From NCBI RefSeq assembly GCF_008831285.2, contig NW_022204508.1, positions 186,001 to 250,000 on the forward strand: DNA of 64,000 nt, written 5' to 3'. Below are positions 36,126-48,484 of the stretch, piece after piece; position 1 is the first letter of the stretch; each line of letters starts with the position of its first letter. A model generated the notes under the pieces. The model was not told where the DNA came from, did not search any database, and saw only the letters and a program-made list of their open reading frames with translations. The DNA is from Nymphaea colorata. Taxonomy: Eukaryota; Streptophyta; Magnoliopsida; Nymphaeales; Nymphaeaceae. The translations under genes and the position numbers were made by a program.

Positions 36126-36862
36126 ATGGCTTCCGGTGCATCCTCTTCGTCCTTCATGGCAGCTAAGTATCCATATCCTTCAACGGTTAATGTTGCAAAT
36201 TTTATCTCTTTCAAAATCTCTCACAAGAATTACTTGCTTTGGAAAACCCAAATGCTTGGGCTGATTGGAAGCCAAGACATGATAGGTTTTATTGATGGAC
36301 AAATCTCCAAACCGACCTCTACCATTGAAATTGTTGAAAATGGTGAGGCCCGTTCTGTCCCAAATCCAGAATTCTTTGCCTGGAAAAATCAGACCGACTT
36401 CTTAGAGGGTGGATCACTGGATCACTCTCAGAAGAAGTGCTAGGTCTTGTGGTTGGACTCCAAAGCTCTGCTGAAGTCTGGAATGCTCTTATAATGGTCT
36501 TTGCTAGAGAATCAAAAGACTGAGAATTTCTGTTGAACAGAAAATTGCAGACTTTTCAAAAGCAAGATAAAACTGTTACTGAGTATATAACAGGTTTCAA
36601 AACCATATGTGATGAGTTGGCAGCCATTCGGAAACCTCTGTCGGATCAAGACAAAGTTTGTTGGCTCATAAATGGGCTTGGATCAGGTTATGAATTGTTT
36701 ACGACGTCGATACTTCGACCTCCTATTCCTGCATATATTGATGTTGTTTCACTGCTTGAAAGCCACGACAACGTGAAAAACCTCCATGGGTTCCAACTCA
36801 ATCCTAATGCTGTGTTCATAAGCCAGCAAGTTCAAGTTCAACCCTCTTACTCTCACAATTAA
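36126..36862 (+). pseudogene. Copia Gag, broken
   Basis: I place the start at ATG 36126 (MASGASSS). The NYLLWKTQMLGLIGSQDM block and the KTICDELAAI/LINGLGSGYE block are typical of the copia capsid region (UBN2/DUF4219-type). A one-base deletion shifts the frame after EFFAWK near 36386, and a TGA near 36521 separates RESKD from NRKLQTFQKQ. The frame ends in SHN and a stop where an Arg/Gly-rich stretch should continue. The left copy keeps the first frame through EFFAWK but has lost this ATG. Confidence 0.9.
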
Positions 36863-37006
36863 AGAGGATGTGATCACTATAACAGAAAAAATAGTAACTC
36901 TCGCTTCAACTCGCGAGGACGTGGACTTCCACCCGCTTCTCAATCTCGTCCCACCAACACTCCAGCCAATGTCGGACGAAATACCACTCAATCTTCAGTC
37001 AAAGCA

Positions 37007-37258
37007 ATGTGTCAAATTTGCGGCTTGAGTAATCACACGGCATTCAAATGCTACCACAGATTCAATCAGGCGTATCAGCCCAAAGATCTTCCAAAAATTT
37101 TTTCCACTGTTCAAGTTGCCGATCCTAATAATGCAGACTGGTATCCGGACACTGGCACAACTTCTCATGTTACAGATGATCCAGGTAAACTGAAACATCT
37201 CATTAAATACCATGAAACTGATTCAGTTATGGTTGGAAACGGGAGCATTTACCGATAA
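37007..37258 (+). pseudogene. Copia zinc knuckle and protease fragment
   Basis: CQICGLSNHTAFKC is a CxxCxxxxHxxxxC nucleic-acid-binding knuckle. DWYPDTGTTSHVTDD follows, with the DTG aspartic-protease motif. The frame ends at a stop after GSIYR, before the protease domain is complete; coding homology continues out of frame to about 37450. Confidence 0.92.
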
Positions 37259-37479
37259 CTGATATTTGCTCTACTAATATTGATCTTGAAAATACAACTC
37301 TCCCTCTTGATAATGTGTTGGTTGTTCCTGCGATAAAGAAAAATCTTATTTTTGTAAGTCAGCTTACGTCTTATATGCCCTATGTATTTGAGTTTACATC
37401 TGATTCGTTTGTAATTAAGGACAAGGAAACCAATCAGACGATTGCCAAGGGAGCTAGACAGGATAACAGCAACGTCAGA

Positions 37480-37968
37480 AATTTGGAATAGTCGCCTTGG
37501 GCATCCATCAGCTAAGATCATTGATTTTTATCATCCAAGGGTAGAATAAATTTGACAGCAAAAAAGTCTATGTTTTCTATTTGTCAAAGTTGTCAATTGG
37601 GAAAAGCAACACGTTTGCCTTTTCTTCCATTAGATGATGAATATTATGAACCCTTTGAAAAAGTTCATTGTGATCTTTGGGAACCAGCACCAGTTGATTC
37701 TTGTCAAAAATTTCGATATTATGCTCTCTTTGTTGATCACCACTCTCGATACTCCTGGATCTATCCATTAAAATCTAAGTCTGATTTTTTTACAAAGTTT
37801 ATGGAATTTCATAAGATGGTGACAACGCAATTCGGAAGATCTGTAAAAATTTTTCAAAGTGATGAAGGTGGTGAATTTAGGAGCACTGTTTTTCTCTCTT
37901 ATTTAAGAGAATATGGAATCAAACATCTCAAGGCTTGCCCAAAAACTCCTGAACAGAATGGTTGGTGA
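37480..37968 (+). pseudogene. Copia integrase, core kept, C-terminus deleted
   Basis: A pre-integrase block with SRLGHPSAK is followed by a CQSCQLGKATRLPF zinc-binding pair. The catalytic core keeps all three acidic positions: Asp in HCDLWEPAP, Asp in SDEGGEF and Glu in TPEQNG. After NGW a stop occurs, and within about 60 bp the sequence passes into the Ser/Pro-rich linker that normally precedes RT. Most of the integrase C-terminal part is therefore deleted. The deletion is shared with the left copy. Confidence 0.9.
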
Positions 37969-38127
37969 AGCGGAAACACAGGTCAGTTACTGAACTTGGA
38001 TTAACTTTACCATTTCATAGTAATTTACCAACCTGCTCTCACCGAAGCGAACCTCCCTGATCTTGCGAGACATCACAATAGTGAACCAGAACCTCCCTTT
38101 CTTGCTTCTTCTCTACAACCACCAGTC

Positions 38128-39412
38128 ATGCCTCCCTTACCTTTATCACCACCAGAGTCACCAGCTTTTCGCTCACCATCACTGCTTAGCTCGCTAGCTC
38201 CTCACTCATCATCACCGCCTAGCTCACCCTCTCCAATCTCATCTAATGCCTTACCTAATACCTCTACTAGACTATCTCATCCTATGGTCATGCATTCTCA
38301 AAATGGTATTGTTAAACCCAATCCCAAATTCATATTAACTACCCATGCTCCCACCCAACCAAGACATTTTTCATTGCTGTTAAAAATCCCGGTTGGAGGC
38401 AAGCTATGGAGGATGAAATGGCAGCATTGATTGCAAATGACACATGGACCTTGGTACGTCGCGATCCCTCCATGCATATTATTGGCAGCCAATGGGTTTA
38501 CAAAACCAAATTGAATAGTGATGGCCACATTGATAGACTTAAGGCAAGGCTGGTAGCACAGGTTTATACTCAAGTTGAAGGCATGGATTTCCTTGAAACC
38601 TTTTCACCAGTGACTATTCGGATCGTTCTATCTGTTGCTCTTATGAATAGCTGGCCACTTAAATAATTTTATGTCAAAAATGCATTCTTGAATGGCTGTT
38701 TGACTGAAACTGTATTCATTGAGCAGCCTCCATGTTTCAAAGATGATCGATTTCCACACCTTGTTTGCAAATTGTGCTATATGGCCTCAAACAGGCCCCT
38801 CAAGCTTGGTATGATCGGTTTGCTCAATTCTTATTTTCTCACAATTCTCAAGCCAGCTCTCCAGATCCATCGTTATTTGTTCAACTCCAACAGTCGACTG
38901 TAACTATACTTCTATTATATGTGGATGATATCATTCTCACTGGTCGCAGTCCTACTTTTCTTGCATCCTTTCAAAAGGAAGTATCACGTACATTTGCTAT
39001 GAATGATATTGGGGACTTACATTATTTCTTAGGCATTCAAGTTCAACGCACTGCTTCTGGACTATTCCTCAACCAGCAACGCTATGCTATGGAAATTGTA
39101 GAATGCGCTCAGATGCAATCGTGCAGATCAACTGTTACCCAATGGTTACTAATGTTTCTAGAAACAACACTGCAGAAGAAGAAGCATATCCCAATGCTAC
39201 ATTGTATCGCAGTCTTGTTGGCGCTCTGCAATATCCTACGTTTACATGACCAGACATCACTTATGCTATTAATTATGTGTCACAGTTTATGCACGTTCCC
39301 TCCCTGCGACATTTCTAGTTCTGAAACGCATTCTTCGCTATATTCACGGTACTATCTCTCTTGGGATGCAATTCTTGAAGCCCAGCAAATGATCAGTTCG
39401 AGCTTATTCTAA
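38128..39412 (+). pseudogene. Copia linker and reverse transcriptase, broken
   Basis: A Ser/Pro-rich linker precedes RT. RT motifs: an [13 protein letters not shown] start, [17 protein letters not shown], then TAA near 38662 directly before FYVKNAFLNG, where the family has an Asp at the Tyr position (first catalytic carboxylate). After frameshifts follow YGLKQAPQAWYDRF and LLLYVDDIILTG with the intact YVDD active site, then DLHYFLGIQV. The stop and the Asp-to-Tyr change are shared by both copies. RT is inactive. Confidence 0.92.
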
Positions 39413-39866
39413 TGCAGATTGGGTCGTCGCTCTACCAAAGGCTACTGCACCTTTTTGGGCTCCAATTGTATTTCCTGGGCATCTAAAATACAACAAAGTG
39501 TTGCGCGATCTTCTTGTGAAGTAGAATATCATGCTCTTCCAATGGCAGCAGCAGAACTAACTTGGATCATGTTCATTCTTAGAGATCTTGGACTGTTTCT
39601 CTCTCAACCTCCCTTGCTGTTATGTGACAATCTTTCTACTTTGCAATCCACCATCAAAACGGCCCATCACTCCCGGATGAAGCACATTGAGCTTGATTTT
39701 CATTTTGTACGGGAAAAGTGGCTCTTGGATCGTTAGTTACTCAATTTATTTCGTCCGCTCATCAGCTTGCTGATATGTTTACAAAGCCATTGCCCCATCA
39801 TCGATTGACAACATTGGGTCACCATCTCGGACTTCGCTACAGTCTACGCTCGAGATTGAAGGGGGA
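39413..39866 (+). pseudogene. Copia RNase H and C-terminal tail, broken
   Basis: After an ADW remnant, GRRSTKGYCTFLGSN, SSCEVEYHALPMAAAE and LLLCDNLSTLQ give the RNase H domain with its Glu and second Asp. The R(M)KHIELDFHFV block follows. A frameshift near 39715 separates it from QLADMFTKPLPHH, the conserved copia C-terminus. The PPT and 3' LTR follow directly. Confidence 0.9.
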
Positions 39867-40288
39867 TGTTAACACACAAGCTGCAGACCGTTATAGCTCC
39901 TCACCTGATGAAGGAAATCGTGAAGATCATGGCAGCTCAATGAATGAAGAAAATCATGAAGATCATGACAAATCAAACAAAAAGGCAACTATACCCTTAG
40001 ATTTGGAGTGATAAATCAAGGAAGAACACCTCACGAGGCAGGGAATCTAGGCAAGAAAAGTGGCAACGTATCCTCATCAAAGGAGAAAGAAATGATATAG
40101 AAACTAGAAATTTAAGGAAGGATTGTTTGAATTTTAAACAAATCTGTAACAATCCCTCCAAGAAACGTATAAATTCTCTCATCAAGGGAACCTCATATCC
40201 ATCGTTTTTGTTGGTGTGAAAGACAGTGGACGTAGGATTCTTTTTAATCCGAACCACTTAAAATTTTAGCCTTGCATTTTTCCTTTCA
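39867..40288 (+). repeat. 3' LTR of right Ty1-copia copy
   Basis: About 422 bp, TGTTAACAC...CTTTCA, preceded by the PPT and followed by the CGTTG target duplication. Confidence 0.94.
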
Positions 40289-40585
40289 CGTTGTGCCCGT
40301 TGTATAAATATAAACTACAAATTTTATTTGGAACATAAAAGTTGCTACAATCTTTTTTGCATAATTATCTTGATAATATTTGATACATTATAGAATATGA
40401 AAAATCTATATTGACACCACCAACAGCAGATGCCGAAATCATGCTCCCTCTTTCGCTGGATTCACACCAAACGTGAACCTAAGCTGACCAAAACCGTCTC
40501 CTTCTTGTTTTGCATGGTTCACAATCTAATCCTCTGCTAGGTTCCGACATGTGGACAGCCTTCACAAGAGAAAACAGATCGCATG

Positions 40586-40916
40586 TCAGGAACAGAAACA
40601 GTCAAGATGGTCCGTTAACTCCGGCCGGGGGTGGAGTGCAGAACAGCTGTTGATTGCCAACAATTCAAGCTTGGAGAGGCAGGCGATCTGTTCCTTTGCA
40701 TCCTTGGGACCTGTCGTTTCTACTGCATCATTTTTTTGGAGAGTAATATTATTGAAATCCGCCAGAGACTTGAAATTGGGGATGTCAGAAAGGCATTGGT
40801 GTCTTAGTTTCGAGAGGCATTTCCAGTAGCCTCCCAAGGTGTTGTGCTCGTAAAGCCTTCCAGTTGCAATTCCTCCGGTCCGGAGAGACACCACACCCAC
40901 TGGAAATGGATTGGAT
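40586..40916 (-). pseudogene. Orphan C-terminal LRR fragment of a CNL gene (mirror of 12285-12620)
   Basis: Minus-strand LRR end with GGYWKCLSKLRH, IPNFKSLADFNNIT, LSKLELLAINSC and PELTDHL before the stop. A frameshift near 40855 separates the last repeats from VGVVSLRTGG. The copy in the tandem CNL unit (60153-60470) shows the fragment was part of the duplicated unit before the copia element inserted nearby. Confidence 0.75.
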
Positions 40917-41486
40917 TCATATCAGCTTGAAAATGATTTCAACATGCATATTCTTGAATTATGATAGGTAAAAACAAATCCATTCGCAGTAGCAGCTTTA
41001 TGGGGATTAGGCCCCTTACCTTTATTTAAACAAAATCGCCCATACAGAGAAAGGTTAGCATTATACAAATGCTAATTTTCACATTCAGAAAAACAAAGGG
41101 TTGACTAAACCCTCCGAATGAGCAAAAAAGAGAAAACAAACTATGAGCAACTGTTGGTCTGCACAAAATAAATTTCCCCTCCTTTAAATGGGCATTACGA
41201 ACACACCAAAATCGAACATAGGATTCCCTTTTTCCTCCTTCACTCTGTACTGAAAACCTTCTAAAGTTCTTCTTCAAACAGCCCACACTCTCCTTCCATC
41301 AAGGTGTAGACGAAGCTTTCGGACTAGAGCATCAACCAAAGAGATTATTGTAATCTGTTCACCATATTCTCTGTGGAAGCTGAAAATCTGCTCTAACACC
41401 TCTACCTCACCCTCCAACATGCCTCCTCTAGGAGCCAGCAATATCCACACTCCTTTAGCTCCATCACCAGTGAATTGACGGTTTCT

Positions 41487-42065
41487 CCCACTTTCTCTTG
41501 CAAATTGTTCAGAAAACTGGTATTCATATCTAGTTTTGTTGTCAGATTCAAGACATTTTATGTGGATTTCAAATTGAGTTTCAACTATTTTGTAAAATTT
41601 TAGAAATTTTTGCAAAAACTTCATCCTTGGTTTTTAGTAAATAAATCCAAGTATTTTTTGAAAAAATCAATCAATGTAAGGTAATAACAAAAATTAAGTA
41701 TGAGTTCACTGGGGCTGGTCCCCACACATCAGTATGCACTAGTTCAAACGGAGACAAAGCATTATTCAAAGATTAATAAAATGGGAGTCTATAGATATTT
41801 TAGCATGCTTGCAAGTTTCACAAACATGTGACTTATAATTCAAATTTGGCAATAAAATATTCAGGGTGTGTCATGATGGATGACCAAGTCTCTCATGCCA
41901 AAGCCCCCAAGCATGACTGATTTGGGTAGTCAAGGGGCATGCATTAATTTTAAACATAAAGTCATTTTCTTGAGTTTCCTAACCAATCTTCCTCATCAAA
42001 ATAGTGTCTTCAAATACAACATTATTGGAGGACAAAATAACGACAATTTAAATATTTAACAATCT
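41487..42065 (-). pseudogene. Old Ty1-copia integrase-region remnant (mirror of 11140-11720)
   Basis: Same stops and motifs as 11140-11720 on the opposite strand (pre-integrase LGHPS and the HTDVWGPAP block). It is missing from the unit at 50-61 kb, where homology ends near 60860. Confidence 0.72.
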
Positions 42066-42279
42066 TTGAAACAGACAAGTTAATTGAGACAAGTTAGTCG
42101 ACTATCCAATGATCAGGTGTTAGGGAGATGAGAGCATTACCAATGGGAGGTCTAACACTTGCTGATGCTGCAGTACCATGTTAACTCACTTATTTTTCGA
42201 GCAGTTGAGGCAAATCCGATGCATCCGAATCTTTGGCATGACAGTTTCGTGATCTCTTTTTAAAATTGGTTCAAAATTT

Positions 42280-42780
42280 GGATTGGACTAAGGAATTGGA
42301 TCTGAACAAGGATATGCATCTTGAGTTTGATGTAGACTTTGGATTTTAGATCTATAATACATCTAATTTGGATCCAAGGCTCATATTTGGATCAAATGTG
42401 TCTGAGTTTGAATTCAGATCAAGGTTTAAATATGAGATTTCGTTTTGAATCTGGGTTTGTTATGAAAGCTTGTTTTGGATCTAAAGTTGAAATTTGGATA
42501 CGGGTCTAAAACTGGAGCTGGGATTTGGATCTGAATTTGGTTTAAGGATGGTTTTGGATATAGAACTCAGATTTGGATATGGATCTAAATTTAGAACATT
42601 TTTTAATCTATAACTGGGATTTGCTTCTGGATATGGATCTATAAATCTATTTTTGACCTAGGGCCATGACTTGAATGCAGATCTGAACCCAAAACTTGGT
42701 TTTGGATCTGATGTTTGAATTTGGATCCAAATCAATTGGGGTGGAGGTTGAGTCCGGAACATGAAATTAGATCCAAATGA
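42280..42780. repeat. Cryptic TTTGGATC-type repeat tract (mirror of 10430-10930)
   Basis: Reiterated TTTGGATCT, GAATTTGGATC and GGATATGGATC over about 500 bp, irregular in period. Confidence 0.7.
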
Positions 42781-43885
42781 GTGACAAATACAATCAACGA
42801 ATAAATTGGATTAAAAGTTTATCGAAATTAAGGAAAATTGAAGCATTTGAGGACCAAAAAGCTCAAAATGCATTGTAAATTAGTCGTAAAATATTCGGAA
42901 AATCTTCAATGTAGAGCCTCAGGCACTGGTTGTGGGCAGTCAGGTAGGTCTGGGCTGTTGTCACAAGCTGCAGCCTGGCCCGAGCCCTTGTTCTTATCAG
43001 GTCAGGCAGGCTCTACTAATGTGCACTCTCCTGAAATTTTCCCTACCAATAGAGAGGGGTGTCCAATGAGTCAAGCCAACTCATGCTCAACTTGAACTCA
43101 CTCACGTAAGCTCAATACGAGCTCAACCCATAAGGAATTGAATCGCATAGACAAACGAGTTGAACTTGAGCTAGGCACGCTCGACCTGGTTAAGCTCATG
43201 ATAGAAAATATATAAAAGATGTCTCCTTTTGTTATCACTAAATGAAAGTTGCTCTTTCTTTTCTCCCAGGCGGGAACTACGTCCAAGATCCTCCTATCTT
43301 CCCCCCCCCCAAAAAAAATATTATTTTTTATAAATGACTCATTTAAGCTCAAGCCTAGCTGAGATTGCCATCTCCACTCAAGCTTTTAGCTGCGGGTTTG
43401 AAGATTCGACCAGAGCTCAAGCTGACTTCAAGAACAGCCCTCTCAATAGAAAGGGAGGAGCTTTCATTACGTTGACCAACACATAGTTGGATTTGTTGTG
43501 CAACTGAACACATTGACCAATACATAGTTGGTCCAAATCCCTCAAATATGAAAAAGTAATTAGGCCTTACTCGTGAAACGATTGACGGATTTGATCAGAC
43601 CAATACTCTATTTGCTGGCCAGCAGGTAAACTTTCCTGAATTAAGTGCAATTCTTTACACTGGGCATTATAATAGCCTTTATATTGTGCAAGTTAGAATG
43701 ATCTAAAATTTGTTCTTTCTTCCATTACAAAAAATCCACGTTTAGCTGACAGTGATTTATCGACATGACAAAACAGTTACTAAAGATCAGTTATTTACTA
43801 ATGTGGCAAAACCATCAGTAGAAGTTACGGAGTTCATTTACCGATGGTTTAGTACTACCAGTAAAGGTTCAGAGTTTATTGACAC

Positions 43886-44079
43886 CAGGGGCGGAGCCAG
43901 GATTTTTTTCAAGGGCAGGCCAAACGGTCCGCAGGTCGGGCCAAGAGCGTGACAGGTCGGGCCAAGAGGAGCGATGGGTCGGGCCATACTAAAAAAAATT
44001 GATTTTTTCAATATAAAAACAAAAAATCCTGCGCTCACCCGGGCCATGGTCCAGGTGGGCCCCCCTCCCTCTGCCCCTG
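43886..44079 (+). mobile_element. hAT-type MITE, 194 bp, with 8-bp target duplication
   Basis: CAGGGGCGGAGCC start and CTGCCCCTG end, flanked by ATTGACAC (43878-43885 and 44080-44087). It has the extra internal repeat (CAGGTCGGGCCAAGAG twice). Confidence 0.88.
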
Positions 44080-45039
44080 ATTGACACGATATGTAAACAT
44101 ATACTGCGGTTGACATATCTGTCAGTGAAAGCTTCGACGACACCATCTACACTAAGAGATTGCATGCGCAGTCAGTAATACTTATTCCGACGGTTTTCTA
44201 ACTTTTATTGGCATTTTCTGGCGTTAGTAAAACTTGTTTTTTTTTTGTTTTTGGCTCCTAACTGGTCATTTTCAGCTGCAGCAAATTTGTCTCCATGCCG
44301 TATTGGTGTATCAAGATGGCAACATGGATACCGGGACACACCAGGGTATTTACTTTCACTTGATTTTTTTCCAAGGTAATTTTCCTGCCTCCAAAACTAA
44401 AGCACAACACAGATAGCCATATTGATTATGATATCATCACTTAATTGCTATTGACATTTTTATTCTTATTTCTTATGCAATATCTATGTAGCAGCTTCAT
44501 GACAAGTTGTTTCTCGGTATTTTTCCTTTCAAAGAAGTTAAAAAAAGCTACTCAATGATAAGACTGCTCAAGTTTTAAAATGTACTTTTAACCCTCAGCA
44601 GGTTAAGTACTTGATACGGAACTGCATTTTTATGCGAAAAATGCTTTCTTAAAGTTCTTTTTATGGTGTCTCAATCATCTTTCAACCTAAACGTCCTTCA
44701 AGTTATATATATTTTTTAAATCTTTAACTTTCATTTACTTGATTTTGTTTATGCAAACACTTAATTAACATGAGATTTTGTACAATATTTGATTTTTCAA
44801 AATCTGAAGTCATCTGGATATTGGGTTAAATCAAGAGTACACATACTGTCAAAGAATGAATGCCAAGCAAGATTGGTTGATGACAGGTGGAGCGACAGTC
44901 TCCGATACAGTAGGAGGTCATCCTGTTACAATTAAATATGGAACAGATTGGAATGCAACCACAGGACTCATATATCCAGATTAATTAAAAGGGGCGACAG
45001 GATCGGTTACTCCAAATGGTGGTCGGTGAAGGATAATTC

Positions 45040-45213
45040 TATGGGATAGAAATTTTTCATGAGGGGGAACGAATTAAAGTTTCAAAATTTTCAAATATCA
45101 TTTTTCAAAGTTTTTATATAAGACAAGTAAAATTTTCTAAAATTTACATGTAAATTTAAAAAAAAATTGAGGGAGGGCCAGGGCCCCTACGGGTCCCCCT
45201 GGCTCCGCCCCTA
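45040..45213 (+). mobile_element. Degenerate hAT-type MITE (copy of 1729-1903)
   Basis: Same body and GGCTCCGCCCCTA terminus as 1729-1903. The left end is decayed in the same way, so the decay predates the duplications. Confidence 0.62.
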
Positions 45214-46836
45214 GATAGGATGACATGGGCCATCTCCTATTCTGGGGTGGCGCATGTAACTATGGTTGGGGCAAGGTGGTTATCTGATTGGGTCAGGTCA
45301 AGGCCCCTTTTAATTTCCATGCATGCTTGTCGTTCAGATGCAATGTATCCTTTGCAGCAAAAGAACAAAGTGAATAATCCTTGGGTTAATCATGTCTTTG
45401 GGATTATGTCATTATCAATGGGGACAAAAAGAGTGTGGGACCCTGCACAAGCTCACAAGATGACCAGAGCTGAGATCTATAATTGAGTGCGAGTAAGGAA
45501 GACTGGGGAGCCTTGATGTCCTCAAATATGGAAGAACCAAACTCCTATGGGAACTAGATGGGCACTTTATTTGGCTATGGCATATCTGTGGCTTCTGCCT
45601 ATCTTACAAACTAATGCAAAAATGACAGTTGTGAAATGAATTTAATCCAAAGCATCTACCAGTCAAGATCCAAAATTTTGTTAGATGTTGGGTTTGAGCA
45701 TATGACACATACTCTGGCGAAAGCCTGGTGTGTGTGTGTGTGTGTTTGTGTGTATGTGTTCCTGTGTACATGTATAGATTTCTCCAATTGTCAAGATGCT
45801 CCGGCTTCTCCAACACAGCCTCATGCAGATATACACAGTCAAATGGGTACTAGCATCTGCTAACAATTAATCGAGTCACATGATAGCATGTTCACGTGAA
45901 AATATTGTGCTTGTGCCATGTTTACTTTAAGTGCTTACGTTCTACTACTTATACACCTCCCTCTCTAGTAATGGATATAGATATGATTTTTATCCAATGA
46001 ATATACACGACACATATTAAAACATGTGAATGCAATGAAAATGCAAACTAGATCCAACTCCTATGTAGATATGCAAGTTTGAAACCATTTTGCCCCATTG
46101 CAAAGTAAAAATCTTATGTTATTTAAGTCGTTTATATTTTTATTATTAAAAAAAATATTTTAATTAGAAAATGACCAACTTAATATATGTTTCTCATCAA
46201 ATTACTCTTAAGATCATATCTATGCGGTTAGATTGCCCAAAAATATTTTAATAATTATGTTTAATAGGTCTAGTTTTTGTCTTTTACCCAAGTGATCTGC
46301 TTTTCGCCAACTTTCCTTTTATCTATATATATATATATACATATATATATATACATAAAGAAAGAGTGACAGCAACAGTGCACTCAGATCTGATTGTAGA
46401 ATGGATCAATGATGCAGGTTCACACAGATCGGACCTTAGAATGGATCCAAGATCCATTTAGTTAGGAATCTCTATTTAAATGAGCGGGTAGTTCATTTGG
46501 AGTGGGTGAAGTTGATAATTAATTGAAAACCCTAATTTTATTGTGCTTTCATTTGTACATGTTTCCTTCTTTTACATTCAATTTGTGCTCATGTTCCTCA
46601 CTAGATTTGTAGTTTTCCTCAGGGAATAGAGCTTATACTTTAATTATTGCTTCTGGTGATGGAGAGAGAGAGAGAGACGAGAAAATAGGAATCCATAACA
46701 AAATTTGAGGACAAAAAGTCAACTAGATACAAAAATGAACTGCAAAATAAAATAGAAGAATAAAATACATGAGATAACAGCCCAATAAAATAAAATAAGA
46801 GAGGTGGTGAGAGAGTGGATAAGCAGCACGGTAGAG

Positions 46837-47782
46837 TCACCCAGTAGCAAACGAAAGATGGTGTAGTGTCCGAATAGTAAAGTGGACATTCCCCTGGACA
46901 AAGCGTGTCACAAAATCTGGCGATGAGAAGCTGCCCCTAAAGACCCTATTGTTGCACTCTTCCCAAATGTGCCACCAAAAGCATATAAACAATAACCTCT
47001 AAATATGAACCCAGGAAAAGGCGAATAGCTACAAACAAAAGAAGACGAAACAATGGCAAGAATACTATAGAAGAAAGGGCATGAGGTAAAGAGGTAAACC
47101 TGAGACTCAGCTGTGGCGAGGTAGATGAGACACTAGTTAGCTAAACTAATGCCAAGGTGCTATAGGTAGTCAAAAGTATTAATGTGGCCAGCAAAAAGAA
47201 ACCAGACATAAGCAATGTCACGAGGAGAGGGGCTAGGGGACCAAAGGGACTGGGGTGAGAGCGATGCGGTGGAAGAAACAAAGAAGGCCAGGTAGCAAGA
47301 AGAAAAAGTGAAACCACAAGAATACGAAAGAGGCCAGGATGGGGGGGGGTGGGGGGGTAAGTGATGGGAGGTCAACAAAGCGGAGAAAAAAGAGAAGGGC
47401 TGAAAGCTGACAGCACCAAAAGTGGGAGGGTGAGGTCTGAGAGAGGGAAATATTTCAATCACTAGGTGATGGCAGATCATACTTGGAATAGATGAAAAGG
47501 GTGATGGGAGAAAGCTCAGTTGCCAAACACCACCACCAAGAACACAATGAAGACTCACATGCCCAACTAAGGTTGGTAACCCCGGCACCCCCATGATGAT
47601 GCGGAAGGGCAACCATGTCCCAATGTGCAGGCAATCTGAGGGCCGATCATCAATCCAGATAAAGCTACGAATGATCTTATCAAACATTCTCAGGACAGAC
47701 ACAAGAAGTCAAAAGACCATGAAAGCATGGAGGGAGACAGATGCAAGACAATGCAAAGGAAGACATCTCAGTGATAGCTGTG
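46837..47782 (-). pseudogene. L1-type LINE ORF2 C-terminal remnant (mirror of 5435-6377)
   Basis: Minus-strand copy of the LINE end. One long frame (47160-47702) keeps MFDKIIRSFIWIDDRPSD and the AYVWFLFAGHINTFDYL block but is out of register in between, because of a one-base change near 47627. The zf-RVT and WHIWEECNNR blocks lie downstream, ending at TGA (46837-46839). Confidence 0.75.
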
Positions 47783-48281
47783 GGAGAGAGAGAGAGATCT
47801 TTTGTTTTGTTAACAAATCATTCTTTTTGTTTACCATTCCAATGTTCAGCCGCTGAAGATTTGATATTTTATTTTTATTTTTAGTTCTGAAATGTCTAAG
47901 GTGGCAGCTTAATGGTTCAGTTTTATTCTTTTCCTTGTTTTCTTTTCAATGGAAAACATGACTAGCACTTCAAAAAGCAATAAGTTTTGCTCATGGGAGG
48001 AATGCATCAATATAAGTTGTGGCCACAATTTGATGAGCAAGAGAATCCGAAGGTTAAACTTTCCATTGTTTTTAGGGTCTCTACACTTCAATAAGTTAAA
48101 AAGGTACAGAAGGTTGCATGGCAATCACCACCAGCAAGGCATATGATATTGAAGTAGTGGTCAAAGCCCTGTCAGAGCATATACTTCATGTGTCTTCGCA
48201 CCTCCCTCTAGCCAAGTCAATCACTACTTGCCAACTGGCATGAATATGTTATTTGGCAACCTCATGATTCAGGCCTTCTAC

Positions 48282-48476
48282 CAGGGGCGAAGCCAAGGGA
48301 GATGTCCCACAGGGGTTCTGCCCAACCCCTTAATTTTTTCTTTTAAATTTATATGTAAATTTTATAAAATTTTACTTGTCTTGTGTAAAAATTTGAAAAA
48401 TGATATTTCAGCCCCTATCAAAATTCAGAAACTTTAATTCAGCCCCCCTTATGAAATTTTTTTGACTCCGCCGCTA
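48282..48476 (-). mobile_element. hAT-type MITE, 195 bp (mirror of 4740-4934)
   Basis: CAGGGGCGAAGCC start, CCGCTA end, flanked by CCTTCTAC (48274-48281 and 48477-48484). Confidence 0.88.
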
Positions 48477-48484
48477 CCTTCTAC

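Larger units (their letters stand above)
35659..40288 (+). mobile_element. Ty1-copia retrotransposon, LTR to LTR, decayed (right copy)
   Basis: LTRs at 35659-36084 and 39867-40288 are bounded by TG...CA, with target duplication CGTTG (35654-35658 and 40289-40293). The primer-binding site TGGTATCAGAGC starts at 36085. The PPT GAAGGGGGA is at 39858-39866. Gag, zinc knuckle, protease, integrase, RT and RNase H follow in copia order, with stops and frameshifts throughout. By eye the LTRs differ at roughly 18 positions plus a few indels (about 4 percent), so the insertion is not recent. It cannot be autonomous, because RT has lost a catalytic Asp and the integrase C-terminus is missing. Confidence 0.96.
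43299..46510 (+). repeat. Third copy A'' of the 3.2-kb fold-back segment
   Basis: Direct copy of 1-3205 and inverse of 6705-9909, inside the right arm. Here it continues at 46511 into the LINE tail, which is the undisturbed arrangement. No supported gene. Contains TG and TA runs near 45727-45760 and 46323-46356. Confidence 0.93.

Noticed and set aside
41026-41286. Frame of 86 codons with an AATAAA-like end as a small gene (also 11919-12179)
   Set aside because: No domain recognised. The diverged copy at 60.6-60.86 kb does not keep the frame, so coding is not supported.
45220-45486. 88-codon frame in the A'' copy
   Set aside because: It is broken differently in the A and A' copies and matches no family I recognise.
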